Assembly (NCBI GenBank): GCA_021770615.1
Contig: JAETQR010000021.1
Location: 9,068-73,067, forward strand
Direction of reading: 5' to 3'
Length of the DNA: 64,000 nucleotides
Source of the DNA: Lachnospiraceae bacterium
Lineage (GTDB): Bacteria; Bacillota_A; Clostridia; Lachnospirales; Lachnospiraceae
The notes beneath the pieces were generated by a model. It did no database searches. It had not been told where the DNA came from and saw nothing but the letters and a program-made list of their open reading frames with translations. This document shows positions 17,692 to 26,665 of the stretch, in pieces. The position numbers and the translations under genes were made by a program. Position 1 is the stretch's first letter. The number at the start of each line of letters is the position of its first letter.

Positions 17692-18052
17692 TTAATCCGT
17701 GTGAGATAGAAGCTATGCAATGTTTGAATCAGTTAAAAGTTGGAGATAAAAGTGGTTTTGCTCATATTTATATGCATGGAGAAAATTTTACACAGAGATA
17801 TGTAGAAGAGATGTTTCCATATTCACTACATGTGAATAATATGGAAAAATGATGAGTTAATTATACTAAAGGCAGATTCATTTTTCTATGTCAATGGAGC
17901 ATTTTCTGTTTTAAATATATCAATACTTATAAGGGGTTCAAGCTGAAATCCTTATGGGAATGTTGAGTAATTAAATGTACACAGTATCTGAGTTATATTG
18001 AATTACGATACAAAATAAAAAGAAAGGGAACATGGTGTTTTTGCATCTATAA
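17692..18052. other. Decayed intergenic sequence right of the defence operon
   Basis: Only short frames occur, for example a 45-codon ORF at 17715-17852 without recognisable similarity. No terminator with a clear U tract was found after the ATPase gene. The stretch is AT-rich and looks like remnants of deleted genes. Confidence 0.4.
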
Positions 18053-18223
18053 ACATCATACAAGAAAAATACGAAGATTACAGTAGTAGGTTGTGGATAT
18101 GTTGGTCTTTCATGGGCGCCTGTACTTGCTGAAAAAAATGAAGTGACAGTTTGGGATATTGATGAAAATAAATTGGGTTTGAACAGTTTATCAGTGAAAA
18201 TATTGAGTTATAAAACGCAATGA
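18053..18223 (+). pseudogene. N-terminal fragment of a UDP-glucose/GDP-mannose dehydrogenase
   Basis: The frame contains the NAD-binding Rossmann start ITVVGCGYVGLSWAPVLAEK followed by NEVTVWDIDENK. It then runs into unrelated residues and a TGA at 18221. No start codon is in frame upstream before a stop at 18050. Full enzymes have over 380 residues, so this is a dead fragment of a surface-polysaccharide gene brought in with the island. Confidence 0.7.
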
Positions 18224-18322
18224 AAATATCGAATTAGCAAGAGAATATAGACTTATGAGCTGTTATATGGTAATATATAAATTACTGTGTTAGGGTTTCT
18301 TTGCTGAAAGGGTTTATAAAAT

Positions 18323-19158
18323 ATGGGAAAAGACTTAAAAGGGAAGGAGCTGGGTGTCGGAAGTAAAACCTCTGCACTGTCAGAAGATATTCAGTGATAT
18401 GGCTGATGAAGATTATCGGACAAGCACGATCTATCAGACAAGAATTGCTTTATTTAATATGTTAGAGTTTGCCAAAGAAAATGATGTGATTCGCTATAAT
18501 CCATGTAAGAATTCAGTAAAGAGTGACATGGGGAAACCTTCGCAGAAAAAGGAGGCGCTGACAGTAGATATTCAGAAAGTGTTTTTGGAGTATGCGAGCG
18601 GTCAAAGTTATGAGTTTCAGTATTGTTTTATTCTGCAGACCGGGTTACGGACCGGTGAATTGGTTGCGTTGAAGTGGGAAGATATAGATTTCCAGAATAA
18701 GACATTGAAGATTCAGCAGTCTATGGAGTACAGATATTCGGTAGGAGAATGGAGAATTGGAGAACCCAAGAGTAAATCGGGTTACAGAACAATTTCGCTG
18801 ACAGACGAGGCTATAGACATATTGAAATGACAGAAAGAAAAAAATAAGAGAATCAAAATAATTTCAATGGAATGGAGTGCATTTGTGTTTTTATGCAGGA
18901 AAGGTACGCCAATCAAGAACAGTATATATGATACGGCTCTGTTTAAGATTTGTGATAAGGCACAAATTTCGAGGTTTTCCATGCATGTACTGCGTCATAC
19001 ATTTGCAACAAGATGTATTGAAGGCGGTATGAAACCGAAAACATTACAGATTATTCAGGGGCATTCTAACATTGGAATTACCATGAATTTATATGTTCAC
19101 ACTACCGAAAAAGTTAAAGGAAATCGAATTGGTAGCGAATGCCCTTAATGTAGTTTGA
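18323..19158 (+). pseudogene. Tyrosine integrase (phage/ICE type), inactivated by three lesions
   Basis: The gene starts MGKDLKGKELGV, then a deletion with frame change removes roughly 90 residues including most of the arm-binding domain. Sequence resumes at EVKPLHCQKIFSDMADE. The catalytic domain continues (LQTGLRTGELVALKWEDI, with the first catalytic Arg). An in-frame TGA at 18828 interrupts it, and it continues with VLRHTFATRCIEGG (H-x2-R) and the Tyr of MNLYVH. A final frameshift near 19110 leaves the true end KEIELVANALNVV in another frame, with its stop at 19156. It once integrated the island. It cannot work now. Confidence 0.85.
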
Positions 19159-19160
19159 AA

Positions 19161-19181
19161 ATGGTGCACTAAATGGTGCAC
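19161..19181. repeat. Direct repeat ATGGTGCAC, candidate attachment or integrase-binding site
   Basis: ATGGTGCAC occurs at 19161-19169 and 19173-19181, 12 bp apart, immediately after the integrase pseudogene and before ychF. That is where the right attachment site of an integrase-carrying element is expected. No matching copy was recognised at the left of the island. Confidence 0.4.
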
Positions 19182-19243
19182 CTGTGGGCGAGGGTTATCA
19201 GAAAAGTCGTAAAATAAAGGAATTATAGAAGGAGAATAGAAAA

Positions 19244-20341
19244 ATGAAACTAGGAATCGTGGGCCTCCCAAATGTAGGAAAAAGTACGTTGTTTAATTCG
19301 TTGACAAAGGCTGGGGCAGAATCCGCCAACTATCCGTTTTGTACGATAGACCCGAATGTCGGGGTCGTGCCGGTGCCGGATGAGAGGCTGAATGTGCTGT
19401 CGGAGATGAACCATTCGGCAAAGACCGTTCCGGCGGTGATCGAGTTTGTGGATATTGCGGGACTTGTAAAAGGAGCGTCTAAAGGAGAGGGGCTTGGGAA
19501 CCAGTTCCTGTCGAACATCCGTGAGGTGGATGCGATCGTACATGTGGTAAGATGTTTTGAGGACAGCAATATTGTGCATGTGGATGGGAGCATCGACCCG
19601 CTCCGTGACATTGAGACGATCAATCTGGAACTTATGTTTTCGGATATTGAAATACTGGAGAGACGTATTGCCAAGACGGTAAAGGCGGCGAAAGCGGACA
19701 AGAAACTGGCGGGTGAGGTGGACATGCTGAACCGGCTGAAAGCGTTTCTGGAGGACGGTCATCTGGCGAAAAATTTTGAGCGGATGAATGAAGACGAAGA
19801 GGCGTGGTTCCATGAATATAATCTGCTCACAGCGAAGCCGGTCATTTATGCGGCGAATGTGGCGGAGGACGATCTGGCAGACGATGGGGCTTCCAATGAG
19901 CAGGTAGGGAAGGTTCGCGAGTTTGCGAAAGAGGAAAATTCAGAGGTGTTTGTGATCTGTGCGCAGATCGAGCAGGAGATCGCAGAGCTTGATGAAGAGG
20001 AGACAAAAATGTTTTTGGAGGATCTGGGGCTTTCAGAATCCGGTCTGGAAAAACTGATCAAGGCAAGCTATCGTATCCTTGGTCTCATCAGCTATCTTAC
20101 AAGTGGAGAGCAGGAGACAAAGGCATGGACGATCACAAAGGGGACAAAGGCTCCTCAGGCGGCCGGAAAGATCCATACGGATTTCGAGAGAGGATTTATC
20201 CGCGCCGAGGTTGTAAGCTATGAGAACCTGGTAGAAAATGGAAGCTACAATGCGGCGAAGGAAAAAGGTCTGGTTCGTTCTGAAGGAAAAGAATATATTG
20301 TTCAGGATGGCGACGTTGTACTGTTCCGATTCAACGTATGA
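19244..20341 (+). CDS. ychF: Redox-regulated ATPase/GTPase YchF (Obg family)
   Basis: 365 residues, the usual length. The P-loop is GLPNVGKST at 7-15, the switch motif FVDIAGLVKGAS follows, and the NVAE motif replaces the GTPase NKxD, which explains the ATP preference of the family. A C-terminal TGS domain ends the protein. It binds ribosomes and acts in translation and stress responses. GAAGGAG precedes the start. It is the first core gene right of the mobile island, and lgt follows at 53 bp. Confidence 0.95.
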   Translation: MKLGIVGLPNVGKSTLFNSLTKAGAESANYPFCTIDPNVGVVPVPDERLNVLSEMNHSAKTVPAVIEFVDIAGLVKGASKGEGLGNQFLSNIREVDAIVHVVRCFEDSNIVHVDGSIDPLRDIETINLELMFSDIEILERRIAKTVKAAKADKKLAGEVDMLNRLKAFLEDGHLAKNFERMNEDEEAWFHEYNLLTAKPVIYAANVAEDDLADDGASNEQVGKVREFAKEENSEVFVICAQIEQEIAELDEEETKMFLEDLGLSESGLEKLIKASYRILGLISYLTSGEQETKAWTITKGTKAPQAAGKIHTDFERGFIRAEVVSYENLVENGSYNAAKEKGLVRSEGKEYIVQDGDVVLFRFNV

Positions 20342-20393
20342 CAAAAGGATACATACATTAAAAATAGAAAGAGTAAAGAAAGAAGGAACCAAT

Positions 20394-21275
20394 ATGAACG
20401 CAGCAGATATCGCTTTTCCGAATCTGGGGATTTACATACCGGAACTTCCGAAAGGCATTACGATCGGGGGATTTACGATCGCATTTTATGGGGTCATTAT
20501 GGCCGTCAGTATGCTCTCCGGTCTCTGGCTGGCCTGTGTACAGGCAAAGAGGACCGGGCAGAGTAAGGATACTTATCTGGACTTTGCCATTTATGCCATT
20601 ATTTTTTCGTTGATCGGAGCCAGGCTTTATTATGTTGCATTCAGCTGGGATCATTATAAAGATGACCTGCTGCAGATCTTTAATACCCGCGGAGGCGGAA
20701 TGGCACTCTATGGAAGTGTGATCGGAGCGATCCTGACGGCTATCGTGTATTGTAAAAAGAAGAAATATAACTTTTTTTTACTGGCGGATACGGCAGTAGG
20801 TGGTCTTGTGCTCGGCCAGATCATCGGCAGATGGGGGAATTTTTTCAACAGGGAGGCATTTGGCGAGTATACCGACAGCCTGTTTGCCATGCGCCTGAAA
20901 GTAGAACAGGTCAACCCGGCCAATATCACAGATGCTATGTGGCAGCATATGCAGACGATCGATGGAAAAAATTTTATCCAGGTACACCCTACATTTCTCT
21001 ATGAGTCTGTGTGGAACATTATGGTGCTTGTGCTTATTCTCGTATTTATCAAGAAAAAGAAATTTGACGGGGAGATCTTTATTTTATATATGGTGGGCTA
21101 TGCGCTGGGAAGAGTGTGGATCGAGGGGCTCCGGACCGATCAGCTTCAGATCGGTTCGACCGGTATCGCCGTGTCGCAGGTGCTGGCCGGAGTGATTGCT
21201 GTTATTGGTATTGGCGCCTGGTGGATCGTTGCGACAGTCATACGACGCAGTAAGAGAAAGGAAAATGTGGAATAA
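20394..21275 (+). CDS. lgt: Prolipoprotein diacylglyceryl transferase
   Basis: 293 residues from the ATG at 20394 with AGAAGGA upstream. The longer frame beginning inside ychF is rejected. About seven membrane helices. The Lgt signature GRWGNFFNREAFG and the loop RGGGMALYGS are present. It transfers diacylglycerol from phosphatidylglycerol to the lipobox Cys of lipoproteins, such as the solute-binding protein at 4222. It probably shares a transcript with ychF. Confidence 0.95.
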   Translation: MNAADIAFPNLGIYIPELPKGITIGGFTIAFYGVIMAVSMLSGLWLACVQAKRTGQSKDTYLDFAIYAIIFSLIGARLYYVAFSWDHYKDDLLQIFNTRGGGMALYGSVIGAILTAIVYCKKKKYNFFLLADTAVGGLVLGQIIGRWGNFFNREAFGEYTDSLFAMRLKVEQVNPANITDAMWQHMQTIDGKNFIQVHPTFLYESVWNIMVLVLILVFIKKKKFDGEIFILYMVGYALGRVWIEGLRTDQLQIGSTGIAVSQVLAGVIAVIGIGAWWIVATVIRRSKRKENVE

Positions 21276-21327
21276 GAGATCAGATGGGGATACAGTTTTC
21301 CCTGAAATATTGTGAGGGCGGCAGGAA

Positions 21328-22182
21328 ATGAGAGAGAGACACCAGAGCGTCGAGCAGAGCATTATAAAAAAATTCAGAAAACCGATCTGGCGGAGGTTTA
21401 TCAAAGGGGTTCAGGAGTACGATCTCATACAGGACGGGGATAAAATAGCGGTGTGCATATCCGGAGGAAAAGATTCTATGCTTTTAGCAAAGCTCATGCA
21501 GGAGATGCAGAAGCACGGTGTGAAGGATTTTGAGCTGGAATTCCTCGTGATGGACCCGGGATATGCCCCGGCAAACCGGCGTCAGATTGAAAAAAATGCG
21601 GAGCTGCTTGGTGTGCCGGTCAGGATTTTTGAGTCCGATATTTTTAATGTCGTTGTAAATATCGAAGACAGCCCATGCTATCTCTGTGCCAGGATGCGCC
21701 GGGGGTATCTTTATCATCAGGCTAAAGAACTCGGTTGCAATAAGATCGCACTCGGACATCATTTTGATGATGTGATCGAGACGGTTCTTATGGGGATGTT
21801 TTATGCAGGGAAGGTAGAGACGATGATGCCCAAACTCCACAGCCAGAATTTTGAAGGAATGGAACTGATTCGTCCGATGTATATGGTAAAGGAAAAGGAT
21901 ATCAAGGCGTGGCGGGATTATCATGGCCTCACGTTTTTGCAGTGCGCGTGTCGTTTTACAGAGGAGTGTGCGGATGATGAGAACCGGGAGACGGAGTCAA
22001 AACGTCAGGAAGTGAAGGAACTGATCACAGAACTCCGGAAGAAAAGCGATATCATCGACAGCAATATTTTCCGCAGTGTGCATAATATCAATCTGGAGAC
22101 AGTGATCGGTTATCACCGTGGAAAGGAGACGCACAGCTTTTTAGATGACTATGAAAAAGCAGGAGTAGAACGGGATGAATGA
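21328..22182 (+). CDS. ttcA: TtcA-family tRNA 2-thiolation protein (PP-loop ATPase)
   Basis: 284 residues. The PP-loop SGGKDS is at 45-50. CYLCARMRR and a later CACRF pair provide cysteines for an iron-sulphur cluster. GHHFDDVIET is typical of TtcA/TtuA proteins. It adenylates and thiolates a tRNA base, C32 in the E. coli enzyme. The exact target here is not certain. The stop overlaps the next gene by 8 bp. Confidence 0.85.
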   Translation: MRERHQSVEQSIIKKFRKPIWRRFIKGVQEYDLIQDGDKIAVCISGGKDSMLLAKLMQEMQKHGVKDFELEFLVMDPGYAPANRRQIEKNAELLGVPVRIFESDIFNVVVNIEDSPCYLCARMRRGYLYHQAKELGCNKIALGHHFDDVIETVLMGMFYAGKVETMMPKLHSQNFEGMELIRPMYMVKEKDIKAWRDYHGLTFLQCACRFTEECADDENRETESKRQEVKELITELRKKSDIIDSNIFRSVHNINLETVIGYHRGKETHSFLDDYEKAGVERDE

Positions 22183-22858
22183 TCAATTTGAACGGAGCCG
22201 GCTGCTTCTCGGCGAAGAGGCGCTGGAGCGCTTAAGGGAGAAAACAGTAGCAGTGTTTGGGATTGGAGGAGTGGGTGGTTATGTAGCAGAAGCTCTGGCC
22301 CGGACGGGGGTCGGAACACTGCATCTGATCGACAATGACAGGGTCAGCACGAGCAATATAAACCGTCAGGTCATTGCCCTTCATTCCACGGTGGGGAGAT
22401 ATAAAACGGAAGTGATGCGGGAGAGGATTTTAGATATCAATCCGCAGGCAGAGGTGATCATCCATAATTGCTTTTTTCTGCCGGAAAATGCAGATTCTTT
22501 TACGTTTTCCGGGTATGATTATGTTGTGGATGCAGTAGATACCGTTACGGCGAAGTTAGAGATCATCATGCGGGCAAAAGAGGCAGGCGTCCCGGTCATA
22601 AGCAGTATGGGGGCGGGAAACAAGCTGGATCCCTCGCTTTTTGAGGTGGCGGATATTTATGAGACGTCAGTTTGTCCCCTTGCCAGAGTGATGCGCCGCG
22701 AATTAAAAAAGCGGGATATAAAAAAGTTAAAAGTAGTTTATTCAAAAGAAGAACCGTTGAAACAGCGGATTCCCGGTAGTGTTGCTTTTGTGCCATCTGT
22801 GGCCGGGCTTTTGATCGCGGGGGAAGTGATCCGGGATATCATACAATCTGGCATCTGA
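22175..22858 (+). CDS. tcdA: tRNA threonylcarbamoyladenosine dehydratase (ThiF/E1-like)
   Basis: 227 residues. The nucleotide-binding loop FGIGGVGGYVAEAL lies at 28-41, followed by the E1-type DNDRVSTSNINRQ. Proteins of this length and pattern cyclise t6A37 of tRNA to ct6A with ATP. Together with the preceding ttcA-like gene it forms a small tRNA-modification operon. A role as a general ThiF-like adenylyltransferase is the alternative. Confidence 0.85.
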   Translation: MNDQFERSRLLLGEEALERLREKTVAVFGIGGVGGYVAEALARTGVGTLHLIDNDRVSTSNINRQVIALHSTVGRYKTEVMRERILDINPQAEVIIHNCFFLPENADSFTFSGYDYVVDAVDTVTAKLEIIMRAKEAGVPVISSMGAGNKLDPSLFEVADIYETSVCPLARVMRRELKKRDIKKLKVVYSKEEPLKQRIPGSVAFVPSVAGLLIAGEVIRDIIQSGI

Positions 22859-22870
22859 AATTAAATGAAA

Positions 22871-22899
22871 TTGGATATTTTAATCATACCACATATGAT
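22871..22899 (+). promoter_or_regulatory. Promoter of pdxST
   Basis: TTGGAT, a 17-bp spacer and TATGAT lie 40 bp upstream of the pdxS start, just behind the tcdA stop. Confidence 0.6.
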
Positions 22900-22939
22900 G
22901 TATAGTTCTTCCAGAATCTATTGAATGGAGGAACAAAAA

Positions 22940-23812
22940 ATGAACAGCAGGTATAAACTAAACAAAGAACTGGCCCAGATGTTAAAGGGCGGCGTCATTA
23001 TGGATGTTACCACGCCGGAGCAGGCACATATCGCAGAGGAAGCCGGAGCATGTGCGGTCATGGCGCTTGAGAGGATTCCGGCGGATATCCGGGCCGCAGG
23101 CGGTGTGGCACGGATGAGTGATCCACATATGATCCGGGGGATCCAGGAGGCGGTATCGATTCCCGTTATGGCAAAATGCCGGATCGGGCATTTTGTGGAG
23201 GCGCAGCTTTTAGAGGCGATTGAGATTGACTATATCGATGAGAGCGAGGTGCTCTCACCGGCGGACGATAAGTATCATATAGATAAATCTAAATTTAATG
23301 TTCCGTTTGTCTGTGGGGCAAAGGATTTAGGAGAGGCGCTCCGCCGTATCAGCGAGGGAGCAGCTATGATCCGGACAAAAGGCGAACCAGGGACCGGTGA
23401 TGTCGTTCAGGCAGTCCGCCATATGCGCATGATGAATCAGGAGATTGCAAAGCTTACGTCCATGAGGGAAGACGAGCTCTATGATGAGGCAAAAAATCTT
23501 CAGGTACCGTATGATCTTGTACAATATGTACATGAGAATGGAAGGATTCCGGTCGTGAATTTTGCGGCAGGCGGTGTGGCTACTCCGGCGGATGCAGCGC
23601 TTATGATGCAGCTTGGTGCGGAAGGTGTCTTTGTGGGCTCTGGTATTTTCAAATCAGGAAATCCGGCGAAACGGGCACAGGCGATCGTAAAAGCAGTGAC
23701 TAACTATACGGATGCAAAGCTGATCGCAGAACTTTCCGAGGATCTCGGTGAGGCCATGGTAGGTATCAATGAGCAGGAGATCGAGCTTTTGATGGCAGAG
23801 CGCGGCAAATGA
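22940..23812 (+). CDS. pdxS: Pyridoxal 5'-phosphate synthase, PdxS subunit
   Basis: 290 residues from the ATG at 22940, with GGAGG eight bases upstream. The earlier ATG at 22925 overlaps that site. The TIM-barrel enzyme joins ribose 5-phosphate, glyceraldehyde 3-phosphate and ammonia to PLP. Typical motifs are [30 protein letters not shown] (substrate lysine) and [12 protein letters not shown]. It works with PdxT encoded 22 bp downstream. Confidence 0.97.
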   Translation: MNSRYKLNKELAQMLKGGVIMDVTTPEQAHIAEEAGACAVMALERIPADIRAAGGVARMSDPHMIRGIQEAVSIPVMAKCRIGHFVEAQLLEAIEIDYIDESEVLSPADDKYHIDKSKFNVPFVCGAKDLGEALRRISEGAAMIRTKGEPGTGDVVQAVRHMRMMNQEIAKLTSMREDELYDEAKNLQVPYDLVQYVHENGRIPVVNFAAGGVATPADAALMMQLGAEGVFVGSGIFKSGNPAKRAQAIVKAVTNYTDAKLIAELSEDLGEAMVGINEQEIELLMAERGK

Positions 23813-23834
23813 TGCCCCATGGAGGTGACAGATC

Positions 23835-24410
23835 ATGAGAATCGGTGTACTTAGTGTCCAGGGGGCTTTTGAAGAACATATAAAAGTAATGGAAGAGCTT
23901 GGCGCGGAGTGTGTGGAACTCAGGCAGAAAAAAGATATTGCCGGAGAGTTTGACGGGCTGATCCTGCCGGGTGGGGAGAGCACGGTGCAGGGAAAGCTTT
24001 TGCGGGAGCTTGATATGTATGATCGTTTGAGACAGAGGATCGAAGATGGCGTACCGGTGCTTGCGACCTGTGCAGGACTTATTCTTCTGGCGGAACACAT
24101 CGCCGGTGATGAAACCGTTCATTTTGGCACACTTCCGGTCGTGGTACGGCGGAATGCCTATGGAAGACAGCTTGGCAGTTTTTTTGTCAGGGAGGAGTTT
24201 GGTGATCTTGGCCGGATCCCGATGACATTTATCCGTGCCCCGTACATTGAAAAAGCGGGGCCGGAGGTGGAAATACTGGCAAAAGTAGATGGAAATATCG
24301 TAGGTGTCCGTTACAAGAACCAGATTGGTATCTCCTTTCATCCGGAATTGGATGAAAGCCGGGCGATCCACAAGATGTTTCTGAATATTAAAACAAAGAT
24401 TAATAAATAG
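23835..24410 (+). CDS. pdxT: Pyridoxal 5'-phosphate synthase, glutaminase subunit PdxT
   Basis: 191 residues. A class I glutaminase with the nucleophile in ATCAGL, the GGEST oxyanion segment and the His-Glu pair in SFHPEL. It feeds ammonia to PdxS. GGAGGTGA precedes the ATG by a few bases. Operon with pdxS. Confidence 0.97.
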   Translation: MRIGVLSVQGAFEEHIKVMEELGAECVELRQKKDIAGEFDGLILPGGESTVQGKLLRELDMYDRLRQRIEDGVPVLATCAGLILLAEHIAGDETVHFGTLPVVVRRNAYGRQLGSFFVREEFGDLGRIPMTFIRAPYIEKAGPEVEILAKVDGNIVGVRYKNQIGISFHPELDESRAIHKMFLNIKTKINK

Positions 24411-24477
24411 GAAATATTTATTAAATGTAAATTGTATAAATGAGTGACAGGGCGTGCGGTGACAGGAGGAAGAGCGG

Positions 24478-25725
24478 ATGACATGGCAGATGTATTTGAT
24501 CAATACGGGTAAATTTTTAAATGTGTGTGTTGTGTACTGGGTGATACAGCTGGGAAGGTGTGTGTTGTTCTCCTTTTTATTGCTGCCGCTTATTCTTTTA
24601 GTCCGCAAAGTCCTTCCCCGGAACTTTGTATTTTTGAGAGGGCTGGTCTGGAGTATCCTTTTCGTGCTCCCCTTTCTGGGCAGACTGCGGTTGTTTTATG
24701 AGACGAAGATCGGAGTAAGGGGAATGATCTGGTGGAATAACCTGTGTATGGATCATGTATGGCTGTGTTGGATCTATATAGCAGGGATTGTGGGAATGTG
24801 GTTTTACCTTGTCAGAAAGAGAAGGAAGCTAAGAAAACACATTTTAAGGATGGAGCAGTCGGAACTTAACGGGACAAGGATATATGTGAGTGAGATGGCT
24901 GTCTCTCCTTTTGCGTTCGGACTGGTATTTCCACGTATCGTTATGCCGGAGATGTTTTTTAAAGAGTATGGTGAAGAGGAGATGGACATGGTTCTCCTGC
25001 ATGAGAAAACGCACATTCGTCTGGGGCATCTCTGGATTTATTACATCTATGATATATGGAGGGTTCTTTTTTGGTTAAATCCGCTTTTTACGATTTGTAT
25101 GAAATATTTGCGTGCGGATATGGAAGGCGTATGTGACAAGGTTGTCCTGCGTAAGCTAAAGAAACCGGTCTATGAATATGGGCAGCTTCTTATAAAAAGT
25201 ATTCATATGCTCCAGACAGAGACCGGGGACTTTCCCGCTGCTTTTATCGGGCAGAAGGAGTACCGGAATTTTAAAGAAAGGCTGAAACTGGTGATGGAAT
25301 ACCGCCCTTACCGGAGCCGTCTGGTGACTGCTGCCTGCTTATGTGCAGTTGGTTTTCTGGTGCTGGTACTATCTGGCCTTCACCGGATATCCTATCCCCT
25401 TTATACTGAGGATGAGAGTGTCATGATCTATGACGACTCTTTTAAGGTTCTGATGACAGATGATCAGAAAGCGCTCCGGGGGGCGTTTTCTGTGGATGAG
25501 GAAAATGCTTATATCAAAAGAGAAGCCATGGATCAGGTTTTAAACGAGAAAAAGATTGATGCAAAACGGTTTTATATCAGTTTTGGCGGTTATATGAAAC
25601 TTCCGGGGATGGGGGGAGGAACGAATGCCGTCTATGTCGATTATGAGGGGACGAGTGGCGATCTTGTGATCCCGTACCGGGATTGTGAGAAGGATTGGTG
25701 GATCTGGTTGTTTAAGAGGATGTAG
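24478..25725 (+). CDS. M56-family (BlaR1-like) membrane metallopeptidase
   Basis: 415 residues with about four membrane helices. The zinc motif is HEKTH at 175-179, inside MVLLHEKTHIRLGH, and a downstream acidic ligand is likely in the ADMEGVCD segment. In BlaR1/MecR1 this domain cleaves a repressor after beta-lactam sensing. Here the C-terminal region after the last helix (about 300) is short and lacks a penicillin-binding sensor. No BlaI-type repressor gene is adjacent. Its signal and substrate are unknown. Confidence 0.8.
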   Translation: MTWQMYLINTGKFLNVCVVYWVIQLGRCVLFSFLLLPLILLVRKVLPRNFVFLRGLVWSILFVLPFLGRLRLFYETKIGVRGMIWWNNLCMDHVWLCWIYIAGIVGMWFYLVRKRRKLRKHILRMEQSELNGTRIYVSEMAVSPFAFGLVFPRIVMPEMFFKEYGEEEMDMVLLHEKTHIRLGHLWIYYIYDIWRVLFWLNPLFTICMKYLRADMEGVCDKVVLRKLKKPVYEYGQLLIKSIHMLQTETGDFPAAFIGQKEYRNFKERLKLVMEYRPYRSRLVTAACLCAVGFLVLVLSGLHRISYPLYTEDESVMIYDDSFKVLMTDDQKALRGAFSVDEENAYIKREAMDQVLNEKKIDAKRFYISFGGYMKLPGMGGGTNAVYVDYEGTSGDLVIPYRDCEKDWWIWLFKRM

Positions 25726-25808
25726 GAGGCTGGAGAAGTTTGGGGCAGGAGCGGGAGTAGTTGCCGGTTCGGACCCGTTTTCGCTTAATAAACATGTAGC
25801 GGTACTAA

Positions 25809-25851
25809 GGCTGCGTATAAGGTGCAAAAAAAGCGCACCTTGTGCGCAGCC
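25809..25851. repeat. Intergenic hairpin behind the M56 gene
   Basis: Two 17-base arms (25809-25825 and 25835-25851) are complementary except at two positions, with a loop of A residues. No U tract follows, so it may be an RNA-stabilising or repeat element rather than a terminator. Confidence 0.5.
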
Positions 25852-25888
25852 TAAGGATCAACATTTTATAAAAAAATCATAAAAAAAG

Positions 25889-25925
25889 CAAAACACCATA
25901 TCTAGTACTGGATATGGTGTTTTTT
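25889..25925. terminator. Bidirectional rho-independent terminator before the division cluster
   Basis: ACACCATATC and GATATGGTGT form a 10-bp stem, with an A tract before and a T tract after. It separates the M56 gene from the mraZ promoter. Confidence 0.85.
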
Positions 25926-26010
25926 GTAAATGCAAACAAGATGTGGTGGTTCGTAAACAGTAGAATCCCGAAAATACGTGACTTTCGGGCAAAATTGTGT
26001 CAAAAAAAGC

Positions 26011-26085
26011 TTGCTTTTATCCCAAAAGTGGAGTAAAATCTAGTTAAAAGTGGAGCGAAGTGGAGTAAAGTGGTGCAAAGTGGAG
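26011..26085 (+). promoter_or_regulatory. mraZ promoter with five MraZ-type boxes
   Basis: TTGCTT, a 17-bp spacer and TAAAAT (26034-26039) form the promoter. AAAGTGGAG-like boxes occur at 26025, 26047, 26057, 26067 and 26077. The first lies in the spacer against the -10, and the last four follow at exactly 10-bp steps. MraZ represses its own operon by binding tandem GTGG-type boxes, so this is a probable autoregulatory operator. Confidence 0.75.
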
Positions 26086-26191
26086 AAGCAGGAATGGAGA
26101 GACGAGGGAGTGTGGTTTCATTCTGCCGCTTTGAAATCCGGTGCTTCATGCATCATGCATTTACTCTGCAGATGGAAGTTGGTGAAGTCTT

Positions 26192-26620
26192 ATGTTCATG
26201 GGTACATTTGATCACAGTATCGATACAAAAGGAAGAGTGATTGTTCCGGCGAAATTCAGGGAAACACTGGGAGATTCTTTTGTTGTGACGCTTGGTCTGG
26301 ACGGATGTCTGTTTGTATACCCGGAAGAGGAATGGCAGGACTTCGTTAAACAGTTAAAAGAGCTTCCGGGAAGTAAGGAAGCGCGTAAATTACAGAGATA
26401 TTTCATGGCAGGAGCTGCACCCTGCGATGTGGACAAGCAGGGACGTGTCCTGATTCCCTCAAACCTGAGGGAAAAAGCGGGGTTGGAAAAGGATATTGTT
26501 TTTGTCGGTGTTATGAGCAAGATCGAGATATGGAGTAAGGAACGCTGGGAAGAAAATGATGATTTTGACAATGTAGACGAGATTGCAGAACATATGTCGG
26601 AACTGGGGCTGTCATATTAA
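26192..26620 (+). CDS. mraZ: Transcriptional regulator MraZ
   Basis: 142 residues with two SpoVT/AbrB-like repeats (HSIDTKGRVIVPAKFRE near the N-terminus, CDVDKQGRVLIPSNLRE in the second half). It forms a ring-shaped oligomer that binds tandem boxes in its own promoter. Five such boxes lie 107-167 bp upstream. The ribosome site is weak. First gene of the division and cell-wall cluster. Confidence 0.95.
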   Translation: MFMGTFDHSIDTKGRVIVPAKFRETLGDSFVVTLGLDGCLFVYPEEEWQDFVKQLKELPGSKEARKLQRYFMAGAAPCDVDKQGRVLIPSNLREKAGLEKDIVFVGVMSKIEIWSKERWEENDDFDNVDEIAEHMSELGLSY

Positions 26621-26665
26621 ACAGACTCCGGTCCGGGCATAAATGCTCTTGGAATGAGGTTTGAT

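Noticed and set aside
17715..17852. 45-codon ORF after the SMC-like ATPase gene
   Set aside because: No similarity recognised and no good ribosome site. It is treated as decayed sequence.
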